In this document: in pieces, positions 37,925 through 46,856 of the stretch
How the letters are laid out: each line of letters starts with the position of its first letter
Position numbering within the stretch: the first letter of the stretch is position 1
DNA from: Rhodococcus sp. Z13
GTDB lineage: Bacteria > Actinomycetota > Actinomycetes > Mycobacteriales > Mycobacteriaceae
Length of the DNA: 64,000 nt
NCBI RefSeq assembly: GCF_025837095.1
Contig: NZ_CP107551.1
Location: 2,908,668-2,972,667 of the forward strand
Direction of reading: 5' to 3'
Made by a program: the position numbers and the translations under genes
The notes under the pieces: generated by a model
The model's input: only the letters and a program-made list of their open reading frames with translations
Told to the model about the DNA's origin: nothing
The model's database searches: none

Positions 37925-38975
37925 CGATCGCTCCCATACTGCGTTGCGGCGGCGCGAAATCCGCCGCGTCCATGCCGTGTCCGGCCCACTTGTTCCACAT
38001 CGCGCCGCGCCACAGCGCGGCGATCTCCTCGTCGCTCGCCCCACCGCGCAGCGCCGCGCGCAGGTCGGTCTCCCGATCGCTGAACAGGCAGGACCGGACC
38101 GTGCCCTCCGCCGTCAGGCGAGTGCGGTCGCAGTCGCCGCAGAACGAGCGGGTCACCGACGCGATGATCCCGACGGTCGCTGGCCCGCCGTCGACGAGCC
38201 AGCGTTCGGCCGGCGCGGACGGATCCTCGCGGGCGGTCTCCGTGAGGGTGAACCGCTGCCCGAGCACGTCGAGCAGCTGCTCGGCGGGCACCATCTGCGC
38301 GCGCGCCCAGTTGTGGTCCGCGTCGAGGGGCATCTGCTCGATGAACCGCAGTTCGACGCCCTCGTCCAGGCACCAGGCGAGCAGATCCGCGGCCCCGGCG
38401 AGGGTCTCGGGCATGAGCACCGCGTTGATCTTCACCCGAGCGAACCCGGCGGCCCTGGCGGCGCGGATGCCCTCGAGCACGGAGTCGAGGCGGTCCCGGC
38501 GGGTCAGCCGCGCGAAGTGCTCGCGGTCGATGGTGTCGAGGGAAACGTTCACCCGGGTGAGCCCGGCGTCGGCCAGCGCCCGCGCGCGGTGGCGCAGGCC
38601 GATCGCGTTCGTCGTCAGTGCCAGCGGAACCCCGGGCGCCTGCCGGGCGCATCCGGCGACGATCCGTTCGAGATCGCGGCGCATGAGCGGCTCGCCGCCG
38701 GTGAAGCGCACCTCGTGCACCCCCAGCAGGCCCGTCGCGATCCGCACGAGCCGCACCACCTCCTCGGCGGTGAGCAGCCGGTCGCGCGGGATCTCAGGCA
38801 GGCCCTCGGCCGGCATGCAGTACGTGCAGCGCAGCGAACACTTCTCCGTGAGCGAGACCCGCAGGTCGCGGGCGATGCGACCGAAGCGGTCGAGCAGGTC
38901 GGGCACGTCGGGCCGATCGGACACGTCGTCGCCGTGATCGCGCACGATCGGCATGCCCATGTGTACCGCCGTCAT
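37917..38975 (-). CDS. moaA: GTP 3',8-cyclase
   Basis: 352 aa from ATG 38975, with GGAGG upstream. Radical SAM enzyme for the first step of Moco synthesis. N-terminal cluster [22 protein letters not shown], and the C-terminal cluster region in [15 protein letters not shown] and VRSCLF. The C-terminus ends in MGAIGG (GG tail as in MoaA). It diverges from moeA; the gap contains three 24-bp repeats. Confidence 0.96.
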   Translation of the reverse strand: MTAVHMGMPIVRDHGDDVSDRPDVPDLLDRFGRIARDLRVSLTEKCSLRCTYCMPAEGLPEIPRDRLLTAEEVVRLVRIATGLLGVHEVRFTGGEPLMRRDLERIVAGCARQAPGVPLALTTNAIGLRHRARALADAGLTRVNVSLDTIDREHFARLTRRDRLDSVLEGIRAARAAGFARVKINAVLMPETLAGAADLLAWCLDEGVELRFIEQMPLDADHNWARAQMVPAEQLLDVLGQRFTLTETAREDPSAPAERWLVDGGPATVGIIASVTRSFCGDCDRTRLTAEGTVRSCLFSDRETDLRAALRGGASDEEIAALWRGAMWNKWAGHGMDAADFAPPQRSMGAIGG

Positions 38976-39054
38976 CCGACCTCCGCTCCCATGGACCCAG
39001 TATGCCCATTTCCCGGTACATGCGACACCACATCCGCACACCTGTTCGTCTCGC

Positions 39055-39126
39055 GGGGTCGCGGCGCGATGAAGTGTCGGGGTCGCGGCGCGACGAAGTG
39101 TCGGGGTCGCGGCGCGACGAAGTGTC
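39055..39126. repeat. 24-bp tandem repeat, three copies, between moaA and moeA
   Basis: Three contiguous units (39055-39078, 39079-39102, 39103-39126) beginning GGGGTCGCGGCGCGACGAAG; they differ only at one base of the first copy (GAT for GAC). Each contains a near-palindrome GTCGCGGCGCGAC. Lies between divergent start codons, so it may carry regulatory sites. Confidence 0.9.
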
Positions 39127-39154
39127 GGGCGTCACGACACCCTAGGATGACGGC

Positions 39155-40345
39155 ATGACGAGCGCCAGGCGGTCCGTTGAGGAGCACGAACGGCACGTGG
39201 CGTCGCTGCTGCACACGCTGCGTGCGGGGTCGACGGCACAGGTGTCGTTGTCACATGCCCTGCACCGCACCCTCGCGGAGACCGTCGTCTCCCCCCTCGA
39301 CCTGCCGTCCTTCCGGAACTCCCAGATGGACGGCTACGCCGTGCGCGCCACCGAGATCGCCGACGCGCCGGTGACGCTCCCCGTCCAGGGGGTGGTGGCC
39401 GCCGGGGACGGGGAGACGCGCCTCGAACCCGGCCACGTCCTGAAGATCATGACGGGCGCGCCGATCCCGGAGGGAGCCGACGCGGTGGTGCCCGTCGAGC
39501 ACACCCGCGAGGCCGGGCCGGGCCGGGTGACCGTCGAGCAGGGGGTCTTCGCCGGGACGTACGTGCGCGAGGCCGGCAGCGATGTGCGCGCCGGGGACAT
39601 GCTGGTGCCGGCGGGCACCGTGCTCGGGGCCCGGCACATCGCCGCGCTCGCTGCGGTGGGGGCGATCTCCGTGCCGGTACGGGCGCGGCCGCGGGTGGCG
39701 GTCATCTCCACCGGCAGCGAGCTCGTCCCGGCCGGCGACGCACTGGCGCCGGGCAAGATCTTCAACTCGAACGGTCCCGCCCTGGCGGCGAGCGCCCAGG
39801 CGAACGGCGCCGACATCGTCGTCATCGACCACTGCCACGACGATCCCGACGAGTTCGTCACGATGCTCGGGCACGCGGTGGAGGTCGCCGACGTCGTGTT
39901 CACCTCCGGTGGGGTGTCCCAGGGCGACTTCGAGGTCGTCAAGGACACCCTGCAGCCGCTCGGGGGCGAGTTCGTGTCGGTGGCGATGCAGCCGGGCGGC
40001 CCGCAGGGCACCGCCGTGTACGGCGGCGTGCCGATCCTGACCTTCCCCGGCAATCCCGTCAGCGCCCTGGTGTCGTTCGAGGTCTTCGCACGTCCGTCGC
40101 TGCGGGAGGCGGCGGGTCTGCCGCCCGTGACCCGGAAGACCGTGCCGCTCACCACCGGCGTGACCTCCGTGGCCGGCAAACGCCAGTTCCTGCGGGGGCG
40201 CCTCGACGAGAACGGGGTCACCCCCTTCCACGGGCACGGCTCGCATCTCGTGGCCGGGCTCGCCGCCGCCGACGTCCTTCTCGACATCCCCGCCGACACC
40301 ACCTCCCTCGAAGCCGGAGAACTCGTGAAAGTTGTGACCCTGTGA
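39155..40345 (+). CDS. moeA: Molybdopterin molybdotransferase
   Basis: 396 aa. It inserts molybdate into adenylated molybdopterin. Seen: SPLDLPSFRNSQMDGYAVRA (N-terminal signature), IMTGAPIPEGADAVVPVE, VISTGSELVPAGD, FTSGGVSQGDFEVVKD and TFPGNPVSALVSFEVFARP. First gene of moeA-moaCB-moaE; the GTG of the next gene overlaps this stop by 4 bases. Confidence 0.96.
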   Translation: MTSARRSVEEHERHVASLLHTLRAGSTAQVSLSHALHRTLAETVVSPLDLPSFRNSQMDGYAVRATEIADAPVTLPVQGVVAAGDGETRLEPGHVLKIMTGAPIPEGADAVVPVEHTREAGPGRVTVEQGVFAGTYVREAGSDVRAGDMLVPAGTVLGARHIAALAAVGAISVPVRARPRVAVISTGSELVPAGDALAPGKIFNSNGPALAASAQANGADIVVIDHCHDDPDEFVTMLGHAVEVADVVFTSGGVSQGDFEVVKDTLQPLGGEFVSVAMQPGGPQGTAVYGGVPILTFPGNPVSALVSFEVFARPSLREAAGLPPVTRKTVPLTTGVTSVAGKRQFLRGRLDENGVTPFHGHGSHLVAGLAAADVLLDIPADTTSLEAGELVKVVTL

Positions 40346-41325
40346 GCGATCTCAGCCATCTCGACGACCAGGGCCGGGCCCGGATGGTCGACGTCTCCGC
40401 CAAGGCGGACACCACCCGGATCGCCGTCGCGGCAGGCGAACTCGTCACCACCCCCGAGGTGGTGGCGCTGGTCCGGGCGGACGACATGCCCAAGGCCGAC
40501 GTGCTCGCCACCGCCCGGATCGCGGGGATCGCCGCGGCCAAGCGCACCTGGGAACTGATCCCGCTGTGTCATCAGCTGGCGCTGTCGTCGGTGAAGGTGA
40601 ACTTCGGCTTCACCGACACCTCGATCACCATCGAGGCCAGCGCGAAGACCAAGGGGCCCACCGGCGTCGAGATGGAGGCCCTCACCGCGGTCGCGGTGGC
40701 GGGGCTGACCCTGCACGACATGGTCAAGGCGGTCGATCCCGCGGCCGTGCTGAACGGGGTGCGGCTGGTGTCGAAGGAGGGCGGCAAGCGGGGCCGCTGG
40801 TCGCGCGAGGACGCCGCACCGGAGACCGCCACCGGATCCGACGACGCCGCAGGCCGTTCCGCGACGGTGCTGGTCGCGTCCACCGGGGTCGCGGCCGGGA
40901 CCCGCGAGGATCGCACCGGCCCGCTCATCCGGAGCTGGCTCGAGGAGCGGGGATTCACCGTGCGCGGTCCGCTGGTGTACGCCGACGCCGACATCGCCGC
41001 CGGGCTCTCCGAGGCGGTGCGCCCGAAGCCGGCGCTCGTGGTCACCACCGGCGGCACCGGCGCCTCCCCCACCGACGCCACCCCCGAGGCCACCCTCGCG
41101 CTGCTCGACCGTGAACTGCCGGGGGTCGCCGACTCGATCCGGCGGCGGGGTCTCGACGTCACCCCGCACGCGGTGCTCTCGCGGGGCGTCGCCGGGCTGG
41201 TGGGGCGTACCGTCGTCGTGAACCTGCCGGGTTCGCCCGGCGGCGTGAAGGACGGTCTGGCGGCGCTGGACCCGATCCTCGACCATCTGCTGGCCCAAGT
41301 CGCGGGAGGCGGCGCACATGAGTGA
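40342..41325 (+). CDS. MoaC-MogA/MoaB fusion, bifunctional Moco synthesis protein
   Basis: 327 aa with GTG start. Residues ~1-160 are MoaC (cyclic pyranopterin phosphate synthase): MVDVSAKADTTR, LIPLCHQLAL and GVEMEALTAVAVAGLTLHDM. After a short linker (about 160-175), residues ~175-327 are MogA/MoaB (molybdopterin adenylyltransferase): VVTTGGTGASPTDATPEAT and VVNLPGSPGGVKDGL. Both active-site regions look intact. The fusion joins the second and third enzymatic steps; MoaD/MoaE act between them. Confidence 0.93.
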   Translation: MSDLSHLDDQGRARMVDVSAKADTTRIAVAAGELVTTPEVVALVRADDMPKADVLATARIAGIAAAKRTWELIPLCHQLALSSVKVNFGFTDTSITIEASAKTKGPTGVEMEALTAVAVAGLTLHDMVKAVDPAAVLNGVRLVSKEGGKRGRWSREDAAPETATGSDDAAGRSATVLVASTGVAAGTREDRTGPLIRSWLEERGFTVRGPLVYADADIAAGLSEAVRPKPALVVTTGGTGASPTDATPEATLALLDRELPGVADSIRRRGLDVTPHAVLSRGVAGLVGRTVVVNLPGSPGGVKDGLAALDPILDHLLAQVAGGGAHE

Positions 41326-41731
41326 AATCCTGGCCCGGATCTCGTCGGAGCCGCTCGATCCCGCAGTGGTCGATGCGGCGGTGGCCGGTGACGAGCACGG
41401 CGCGGTGGTGGTCTTCACCGGCGTGGTGCGCAACCACGACGGCGGGCAGTCGGTGACAGCGCTGCAGTACCAGGCGCATCCCGATGCCGAGGCGTTCCTG
41501 CGCCGCTGCTGCGAGGAGGTGGCCCGGAAATCGGGGCTGCCGGTCGCGGCAGTGCATCGAGTGGGCGATCTCACCATCGGTGATCTCGCGCTCGTCGCCG
41601 CGGTCGCCGCGCCGCACCGCGCGGAGGCCTTCGCGACCTGCGCCGAACTGGTGGAACGCATCAAGGCCGAGGTCCCGATCTGGAAGCGTCAGCACTTCAC
41701 CACGGGCACCTCCGAATGGGTGGGTCTGTAG
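41318..41731 (+). CDS. moaE: Molybdopterin synthase catalytic subunit
   Basis: 137 aa, overlapping the fusion gene by 8 bases. FTGVVRNHDGG, LQYQAHPDAE, HRVGDLTIGDLALVAAVAAPH and the active-site lysine in VPIWKRQHF. It transfers sulfur from the MoaD C-terminus to cPMP. Last gene of the rightward Moco operon. Confidence 0.95.
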   Translation: MSEILARISSEPLDPAVVDAAVAGDEHGAVVVFTGVVRNHDGGQSVTALQYQAHPDAEAFLRRCCEEVARKSGLPVAAVHRVGDLTIGDLALVAAVAAPHRAEAFATCAELVERIKAEVPIWKRQHFTTGTSEWVGL

Positions 41732-41941
41732 CGCTCACCACGGGCCGCACCTGCACTGTGGGGTAGGGTGACATGGTTCGGGTGTCACGACGACACCCAC
41801 CGTCGTGGGATACCGGCGGCCCGGGATCGTGCCCGGCCCGCACGCATTCGTGCACCGGCCTTCCTTGCGGCGATCGCACAGCACCATCGGGACCCTTCCC
41901 GTCGAGTGCACACACGCCGCATCGAAAGGCAGCGCTGTTCC

Positions 41942-43411
41942 ATGACCACATCCTTCTCCGACCTCGGGGTACCCCGCCCGCTCGTCGCCGCACTGGGCGA
42001 CGCAGGCATCACCAGCCCCTTCCCCATCCAGGTCGACACCCTCCCCGACACCCTCGCAGGCCGCGACGTGCTCGGCCGGGGGCGGACCGGCAGCGGTAAG
42101 ACGCTGGCGTTCTCGATCCCGCTGACCGCGCGGCTCCGCGGTGCCGCCACCCGGGCCGCGGGCCGTCCGCGCGGACTCGTCCTGGCCCCCACCCGTGAAC
42201 TCGCGACCCAGATCGCCGCGACCGTCGAGCCGTTGGCGCACGCCTCCGGCCTGCGGGTGACGACGATCTTCGGTGGTGTCTCGCAGAACCGTCAGGTCGA
42301 GGCGCTGCGTCGCGGTGTCGACATCGTCATCGCCTGCCCCGGCCGGCTCGAGGACCTCATGCGGCAGAAGTTCGTGAGCCTCGACGACATCGAGATCACC
42401 GTGCTCGACGAGGCCGACCACATGGCCGATCTCGGCTTCCTGCCCGGCGTCACCCGAATCCTCGCCGCCACCCCGAAAGACGGTCAGCGCCTTCTGTTCT
42501 CGGCCACACTCGATCGCGGTGTGGACAAGCTCGTCACGCGCTTCCTGAACGACCCGGTGCTGCACTCGGTGGACGAGGCGCACTCGCCGGTGGCCGCGAT
42601 GACCCACCACGTCTTCGACGTGCCCGGTGTGGAGGCCAAGAAGGAACTGGTGCGCACGCTCGCCTCGGGTACCGGCCGCCGGATCCTGTTCATGCGCACC
42701 AAGCATCAGGCCCGCAAGCTCGCCAAGCAGCTCACCGAGTCCGGGATCCCCGCGGTGGATCTGCACGGCAACCTGTCGCAGAACGCCCGCGACCGGAACC
42801 TCGCGGCCTTCTCCTCCGGTGAGGCGCGGGTGCTCGTCGCGACCGACGTCGCGGCCCGCGGTGTGCACGTCGACGACGTCGAACTCGTCGTGCACGTCGA
42901 TCCGCCCGCGGAACACAAGGCGTACCTGCACCGTTCGGGTCGTACGGCCCGCGCCGGCAGCGCCGGTGACGTCGTCACCATCGTTCTCCCGGACCAGCGC
43001 AAGGATCTCGCGACGATCATGCGCAAGGCCGCCATCGACGTCACCCCGATGAAGGTGACGGCCGACTCGGAGCACGTGCTGAATCTCGTCGGCGAGATCG
43101 CGCCGCTCGTGACGCCGACCCCGAAGCAGACCACCTCGAACGCGTCCTCCCGCCCGCAGCGCGACGGCGGACGCCGCCGCTCCGGTGGCGCACCGCGCCA
43201 GGGTACGAGTGGCGCACCGCGCCAGGGTAGTGGTGAACGTCGCGGCAACGGATCCGGTCGCCGGGGCGGTTCGGGTCAGCGTTCGGCAGCAGCAGGTGGA
43301 CGCAGTGGTGCAACCACGGGTGGACGCAGCGGTGCAGCCGCAGGTGGACGCAGTGGTGCAGCCGCAGGAGGGCACCGCCGGTCGCAGGGCCGGACGTCCG
43401 CCGCGCGCTGA
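41942..43411 (+). CDS. DEAD-box RNA helicase (RhlE type)
   Basis: 489 aa from ATG 41942. Motifs in order: Q-motif SFSDLGVPRP with PIQ, motif I GRTGSGKT (~residue 50), Ia PTREL, II DEAD in VLDEADHMAD, III FSATLDRG, and VI HRSGRTARAG. The helicase core ends near residue 375. The C-terminal ~110 residues are Gly/Arg/Ser-rich with an octapeptide repeat (GGRSGAxx). The 210-base leader between moaE and this ATG suggests a long 5' UTR, common for cold-induced helicases. Likely acts in mRNA decay or ribosome assembly. Confidence 0.94.
   Translation: MTTSFSDLGVPRPLVAALGDAGITSPFPIQVDTLPDTLAGRDVLGRGRTGSGKTLAFSIPLTARLRGAATRAAGRPRGLVLAPTRELATQIAATVEPLAHASGLRVTTIFGGVSQNRQVEALRRGVDIVIACPGRLEDLMRQKFVSLDDIEITVLDEADHMADLGFLPGVTRILAATPKDGQRLLFSATLDRGVDKLVTRFLNDPVLHSVDEAHSPVAAMTHHVFDVPGVEAKKELVRTLASGTGRRILFMRTKHQARKLAKQLTESGIPAVDLHGNLSQNARDRNLAAFSSGEARVLVATDVAARGVHVDDVELVVHVDPPAEHKAYLHRSGRTARAGSAGDVVTIVLPDQRKDLATIMRKAAIDVTPMKVTADSEHVLNLVGEIAPLVTPTPKQTTSNASSRPQRDGGRRRSGGAPRQGTSGAPRQGSGERRGNGSGRRGGSGQRSAAAGGRSGATTGGRSGAAAGGRSGAAAGGHRRSQGRTSAAR
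43295..43366 (+). repeat. In-frame 24-bp tandem repeat in the helicase tail
   Basis: Three 24-base units starting GGTGGACGCAG encode GGRSGATT, GGRSGAAA, GGRSGAAA; a partial fourth follows. RGG-like low-complexity segment, probably RNA-binding and prone to copy-number change. Confidence 0.85.
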
Positions 43412-43418
43412 CGGCCCG

Positions 43419-44441
43419 TCAGCGCGGCGTGAACCGGTGGATGGCGTACATCGCGTCGCCGGACACCGGTTCGGTCGCCACACACCGGCCCAGCCGGTCG
43501 CGCACGTCGTCGGTGTCGAGATCGGCGCCGATCACCACGAGCCGGGTGCCGTCGGACGCCGCGTCGGCCCGGCCCGCCGGGTCGAACCGGATGTGATCGC
43601 CGACGGTGTGTACCAGATAGGTGCTCGTCCGTAGGCCCGCCGCGACCCGCACGTATCCCTTGATGCGGAACACCCCCGGAGGCTGGTTCTCGAGGAAGTC
43701 GACCAGCGCCCGGGGGTGCAGTGCGTCGGTCGTCTCGAAGGTGATCGCGTCGTATCCGTCGTGCAGATGGGTGTGGTCGTCCTCGTCGTGCTCGTAGAGC
43801 AACTGGTCGAGGGTGAGCTGTTCACCGGGTTGCGGTCCCGGCCGCTCCGGGATGTCGAACAGCAACGCCGGGTCGATGCGGGCGTGTTCGGTCGAAACCA
43901 CCGCGGCGCGGGAGTTGAGCCGGCACAGCCGGCTCAGCAGCTCGTCGTGGGTATCACTGTCGATCCGGTCGACCTTGTTGAGCAGCACCAGATCCGCGAG
44001 CGCGACGTGTTGTTCGAGTTCGGGATGCCGCTCGCAGGTCGCGTCGAACTCGACCGCGTCGACGACGAGCACGAGGCCGCCGTAGGTGACGAACTCGTTC
44101 TCCGATCCGACGACGAGCCGGATCATGTTGCGGGGTTCGGCCAGTCCGCTGGCCTCGACGACGATCACGTCGAGATCCGAGGAGCGGTGGGCGAGTTTGT
44201 CGAGCATCGCGTCCATGTCGCTGACGTCGACGGCGCAGCACAGGCAGCCGTTGCTCAGCGACATCATCGAGTCGACCTGCCCGGCGACCATCATCGCGTC
44301 GATGTTCACCGACCCGAAGTCGTTGACGATCACGCCGATCCGGGCGCCGCGGGTGTTGCGCAGGAGATGGTTGAGCAGGGTCGTCTTCCCCGAGCCGAGG
44401 AATCCGGCGACCACGATGACGGGGATCCTCGTCTTCGCCAT
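43419..44441 (-). CDS. CobW/P47K-family (COG0523) GTPase, putative metal chaperone
   Basis: 340 aa from ATG 44441. G3E GTPase: Walker A VAGFLGSGKTTLLNHLLRN, the metal-binding CxCC motif in SNGCLCCAVDV, VVEASGLAEP and base-specificity NKVD. A His/Asp-rich stretch, LYEHDEDDHTHLHDGYD, and the C-terminal CobW_C domain follow. COG0523 proteins deliver zinc or cobalt. Its neighbours are a zinc-ribbon protein, an MBL hydrolase and a zinc alcohol dehydrogenase, so zinc is the best guess. Confidence 0.9.
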   Translation of the reverse strand: MAKTRIPVIVVAGFLGSGKTTLLNHLLRNTRGARIGVIVNDFGSVNIDAMMVAGQVDSMMSLSNGCLCCAVDVSDMDAMLDKLAHRSSDLDVIVVEASGLAEPRNMIRLVVGSENEFVTYGGLVLVVDAVEFDATCERHPELEQHVALADLVLLNKVDRIDSDTHDELLSRLCRLNSRAAVVSTEHARIDPALLFDIPERPGPQPGEQLTLDQLLYEHDEDDHTHLHDGYDAITFETTDALHPRALVDFLENQPPGVFRIKGYVRVAAGLRTSTYLVHTVGDHIRFDPAGRADAASDGTRLVVIGADLDTDDVRDRLGRCVATEPVSGDAMYAIHRFTPR

Positions 44442-44458
44442 GACCGCTGCAGCCCTCC

Positions 44459-44815
44459 TCAGGCCTTCCGGACGACGCTCGACTTGAGTTGCATGGGCCC
44501 GAACCCGTCGATCTTGCAGTCGATGTCGTGTCCGTCGACGCCGTCGACGAGCCGGATGTTGCGGACCTTGGTACCCGCCTTGATGCCGGTGGCGCTGCCC
44601 TTGACCTTGAGTGTCTTGACGACGGTGACAGTGTCGCCGTCGGACAGGACGTTGCCGACCGCATCGCGGATCACGCCGTCGGTCTCGTCGGCAGCCGCTG
44701 CCGCCGGCTCCCATTCGTAGGCACACTCGGGGCACACGAGCAGCGAGCCCAGCTCGTAGGTGTACGTGCTGGAACACTCGGGGCAGGGAGGCAGCTTCTC
44801 TTCCACGACGGGCAT
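44459..44815 (-). CDS. yjdM: Zinc-ribbon protein YjdM (PhnA family)
   Basis: 118 aa from ATG 44815 (ATG 44818 also possible). N-terminal zinc ribbon [17 protein letters not shown] and [10 protein letters not shown] with four cysteines; C-terminal PhnA domain: [40 protein letters not shown] and [19 protein letters not shown]. Conserved but of unknown function; the old link to phosphonoacetate hydrolysis is doubtful. Its ribosome-binding site falls inside a hairpin (see that entry). COG0523 GTPase gene is 17 bases downstream. Confidence 0.93.
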   Translation of the reverse strand: MPVVEEKLPPCPECSSTYTYELGSLLVCPECAYEWEPAAAAADETDGVIRDAVGNVLSDGDTVTVVKTLKVKGSATGIKAGTKVRNIRLVDGVDGHDIDCKIDGFGPMQLKSSVVRKA

Positions 44816-44823
44816 CATACGGG

Positions 44824-44865
44824 GATGCGTCTCCCGGGCCGCCGGAGCAGCCCGGGAGACGCATC
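44824..44865 (-). terminator. Perfect 16-bp hairpin between MBL hydrolase and yjdM
   Basis: Arms GATGCGTCTCCCGGGC (44824-44839) and exact complement (44850-44865) around a 10-base loop. It starts 10 bases past the MBL stop. The arm nearer yjdM contains GGGAG, the only plausible ribosome-binding site for that gene, 8-12 bases before its ATG. It may therefore end the mscR-MBL transcript, hide the yjdM site, or both. Confidence 0.7.
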
Positions 44866-44874
44866 GGTGCGGCG

Positions 44875-45510
44875 TCAGCTGCCGCGCTTGATCCACTCCT
44901 CGAGGTGCGGTGACTCGGTGCCGATGGTGGTGCCGTCACCGTGCCCGGTGTGCACGAGGGTCTCGGCCGGGAGAGCGAACAGCTTGTCGCGGATCGACCC
45001 GATGATGGTCGGGAAGTCCGAGAACGAGCGGCCCGTGGCGCCCGGTCCACCGGAGAACAGGGTGTCGCCGGTGAACAGCTCCCCCGCCTCCGGCAGGTAC
45101 AGGCAGGTCGAGCCGGGCGAGTGTCCCGGCGTGGCGATCGCCTGGATGTCGGTGCCGGCGACACGGATCCGCTGGCCGTCCTCGAGCGAGCCGTGCGCGA
45201 CACCCGGATGGGTCATCTCCCACAGCACGTCGTCGGCGGGGTTGAGCAGGATCGGCGCGTCGAGCTTCTCGGCGAGCTCGGGGGCGACGGTGATGTGGTC
45301 GTTGTGCGCGTGGGTGCACACGATCGCCACGACCTTGCGTCCACCGACCGCGTCGATGATCGGCTGCGCGGTGTGCGCGGCGTCGATCATGACCACCTCG
45401 GAGTCGTCGCCGACGAGCCAGATGTTGTTGTCGACCTCCCATTCGCCGCCGTCGAGCGCGAAGGTGCCCGAGGTGACGACCCGGTCGACGCGGATCGGCG
45501 AGGTGCTCAC
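44875..45510 (-). CDS. MBL-fold metallo-hydrolase, Rv2260-like
   Basis: 211 aa, GTG start overlapping the dehydrogenase stop by 4 bases. Metal-binding motif [10 protein letters not shown], later [33 protein letters not shown] and [10 protein letters not shown]. The Rv2259-Rv2260 pair of mycobacteria has the same arrangement. By analogy with formaldehyde detoxification through a thiol adduct, it may hydrolyse S-formylmycothiol; that is inference from linkage. Confidence 0.88.
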   Translation of the reverse strand: MSTSPIRVDRVVTSGTFALDGGEWEVDNNIWLVGDDSEVVMIDAAHTAQPIIDAVGGRKVVAIVCTHAHNDHITVAPELAEKLDAPILLNPADDVLWEMTHPGVAHGSLEDGQRIRVAGTDIQAIATPGHSPGSTCLYLPEAGELFTGDTLFSGGPGATGRSFSDFPTIIGSIRDKLFALPAETLVHTGHGDGTTIGTESPHLEEWIKRGS

Positions 45511-46592
45511 AGGACCACCACCGAACGCAGCACCTCACCGCGGTGCATGGTCTCGAAGGCCTTCTCGACGTCCTCGATGCCGATGCGCTCGGTGACGAAC
45601 TTCTCGAGCGGCAACCGGCCCTGCTGGTACAGGTCGACGTAGGTCGGGAAGTCGCGCTCGGGCAGGCAGTCGCCGTACCAGGAGGACTTGAGCGAGCCGC
45701 CGTGCGAGAAGAAGTCGATCAGCGGCATCTCGAGGGTCATGTCCGGGGTGGGCACACCCACGAGCACGACGGTGCCGGCCAGGTCGCGGGCGTAGAAGGC
45801 CTGCTTCCAGGTCTCCGGGCGGCCCACGGCGTCGATGACGACGTCGGCTCCGAAGCCGTTCGTCAGTTCCTTGATGGCCTCGACGGCGTCGACCGAGGTG
45901 GAGTTGATGGTGTGGGTGGCGCCGAGATCGGTGGCCCATTCGAGCTTCTTGTCGTCGCGGTCGACGGCGATGATCGTGCCGGCACCGGCCAGGCGGGCGC
46001 CCATGATGGCGGCGTCGCCGACACCGCCGCAGCCGATCACGGCGACGGACTGGCCGCGGGTGACCCCGCCGGTGTTGACGGCGGCACCGAGGCCGGCCAT
46101 GACACCGCAGCCGAGCAGGCCGACGACGGCCGGGTCGGCGCTCGGGTCGACCTTGGTGCACTGTCCGGCGTGCACGAGGGTCTTGTCGGCGAACGCGCCG
46201 ATGCCCAGGGCCGGGGTGAGCTCGGTGCCGTCCTCTAGGGTCATCTTCTGGGTGGCGTTGAAGGTCGAGAAGCAGTACTGCGGCTGACCGCGCTTGCAGG
46301 CGCGGCACTGGCCGCACACCGCGCGCCAGTTCAGCACGACGAAGTCACCGACGGCGACGGAATCGACACCCTCGCCGACGGATTCGACGACACCGGCGGC
46401 CTCGTGGCCGAGCAGGAAGGGGAACTCGTCGTTGATGCCGCCCTCGCGGTAGTGCAGGTCGGTGTGGCACACACCGCACGCGGCGATCGCGACGACGACC
46501 TCGCCCGGACCGGGATCGGGGATCACGATCGGAACGACCTCGACGGGCGCTCCCTTCGACCGAGCGACGACTCCGCGGACGGTTTGCGACAT
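45507..46592 (-). CDS. mscR: Mycothiol-dependent formaldehyde dehydrogenase / S-nitrosomycothiol reductase
   Basis: 361 aa from ATG 46592. Zinc MDR alcohol dehydrogenase: catalytic Zn ligands in [15 protein letters not shown] and GHEAAG, structural Zn cysteines in [15 protein letters not shown], and NAD-binding [17 protein letters not shown]. Reads closely on M. tuberculosis Rv2259 (MscR/AdhE2) through [29 protein letters not shown] and [20 protein letters not shown]. It oxidises S-hydroxymethyl-mycothiol and can reduce S-nitrosomycothiol. It implies a mycothiol-making host. Confidence 0.95.
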   Translation of the reverse strand: MSQTVRGVVARSKGAPVEVVPIVIPDPGPGEVVVAIAACGVCHTDLHYREGGINDEFPFLLGHEAAGVVESVGEGVDSVAVGDFVVLNWRAVCGQCRACKRGQPQYCFSTFNATQKMTLEDGTELTPALGIGAFADKTLVHAGQCTKVDPSADPAVVGLLGCGVMAGLGAAVNTGGVTRGQSVAVIGCGGVGDAAIMGARLAGAGTIIAVDRDDKKLEWATDLGATHTINSTSVDAVEAIKELTNGFGADVVIDAVGRPETWKQAFYARDLAGTVVLVGVPTPDMTLEMPLIDFFSHGGSLKSSWYGDCLPERDFPTYVDLYQQGRLPLEKFVTERIGIEDVEKAFETMHRGEVLRSVVVL

Positions 46593-46856
46593 GGTGTCTC
46601 CATTCGTGATCCGACCGGCCGCAACGGGCCGGTTCCTGACGGTGACTCCGACCCTATCCACCTTCGGGCCCGTGCGCGCCTGATCGAACGACGGGGTCGG
46701 CCCGCCCGAACGGACAGGCCGGACAGGTCCGGGAACGAAGGCTGCGAAACGGTGACGGTGTAACGCCGTCACCCGCCCGGACGACACTCGTGGTGACCCG
46801 CCGGCACGCCTGCAGCACACGGCTCGCACGCCGAGAAACGGATTGGTATCACTTTC

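Noticed and set aside
39055-39126. CRISPR-like array
   Set aside because: The three repeats are contiguous with no spacers and no cas genes are present.
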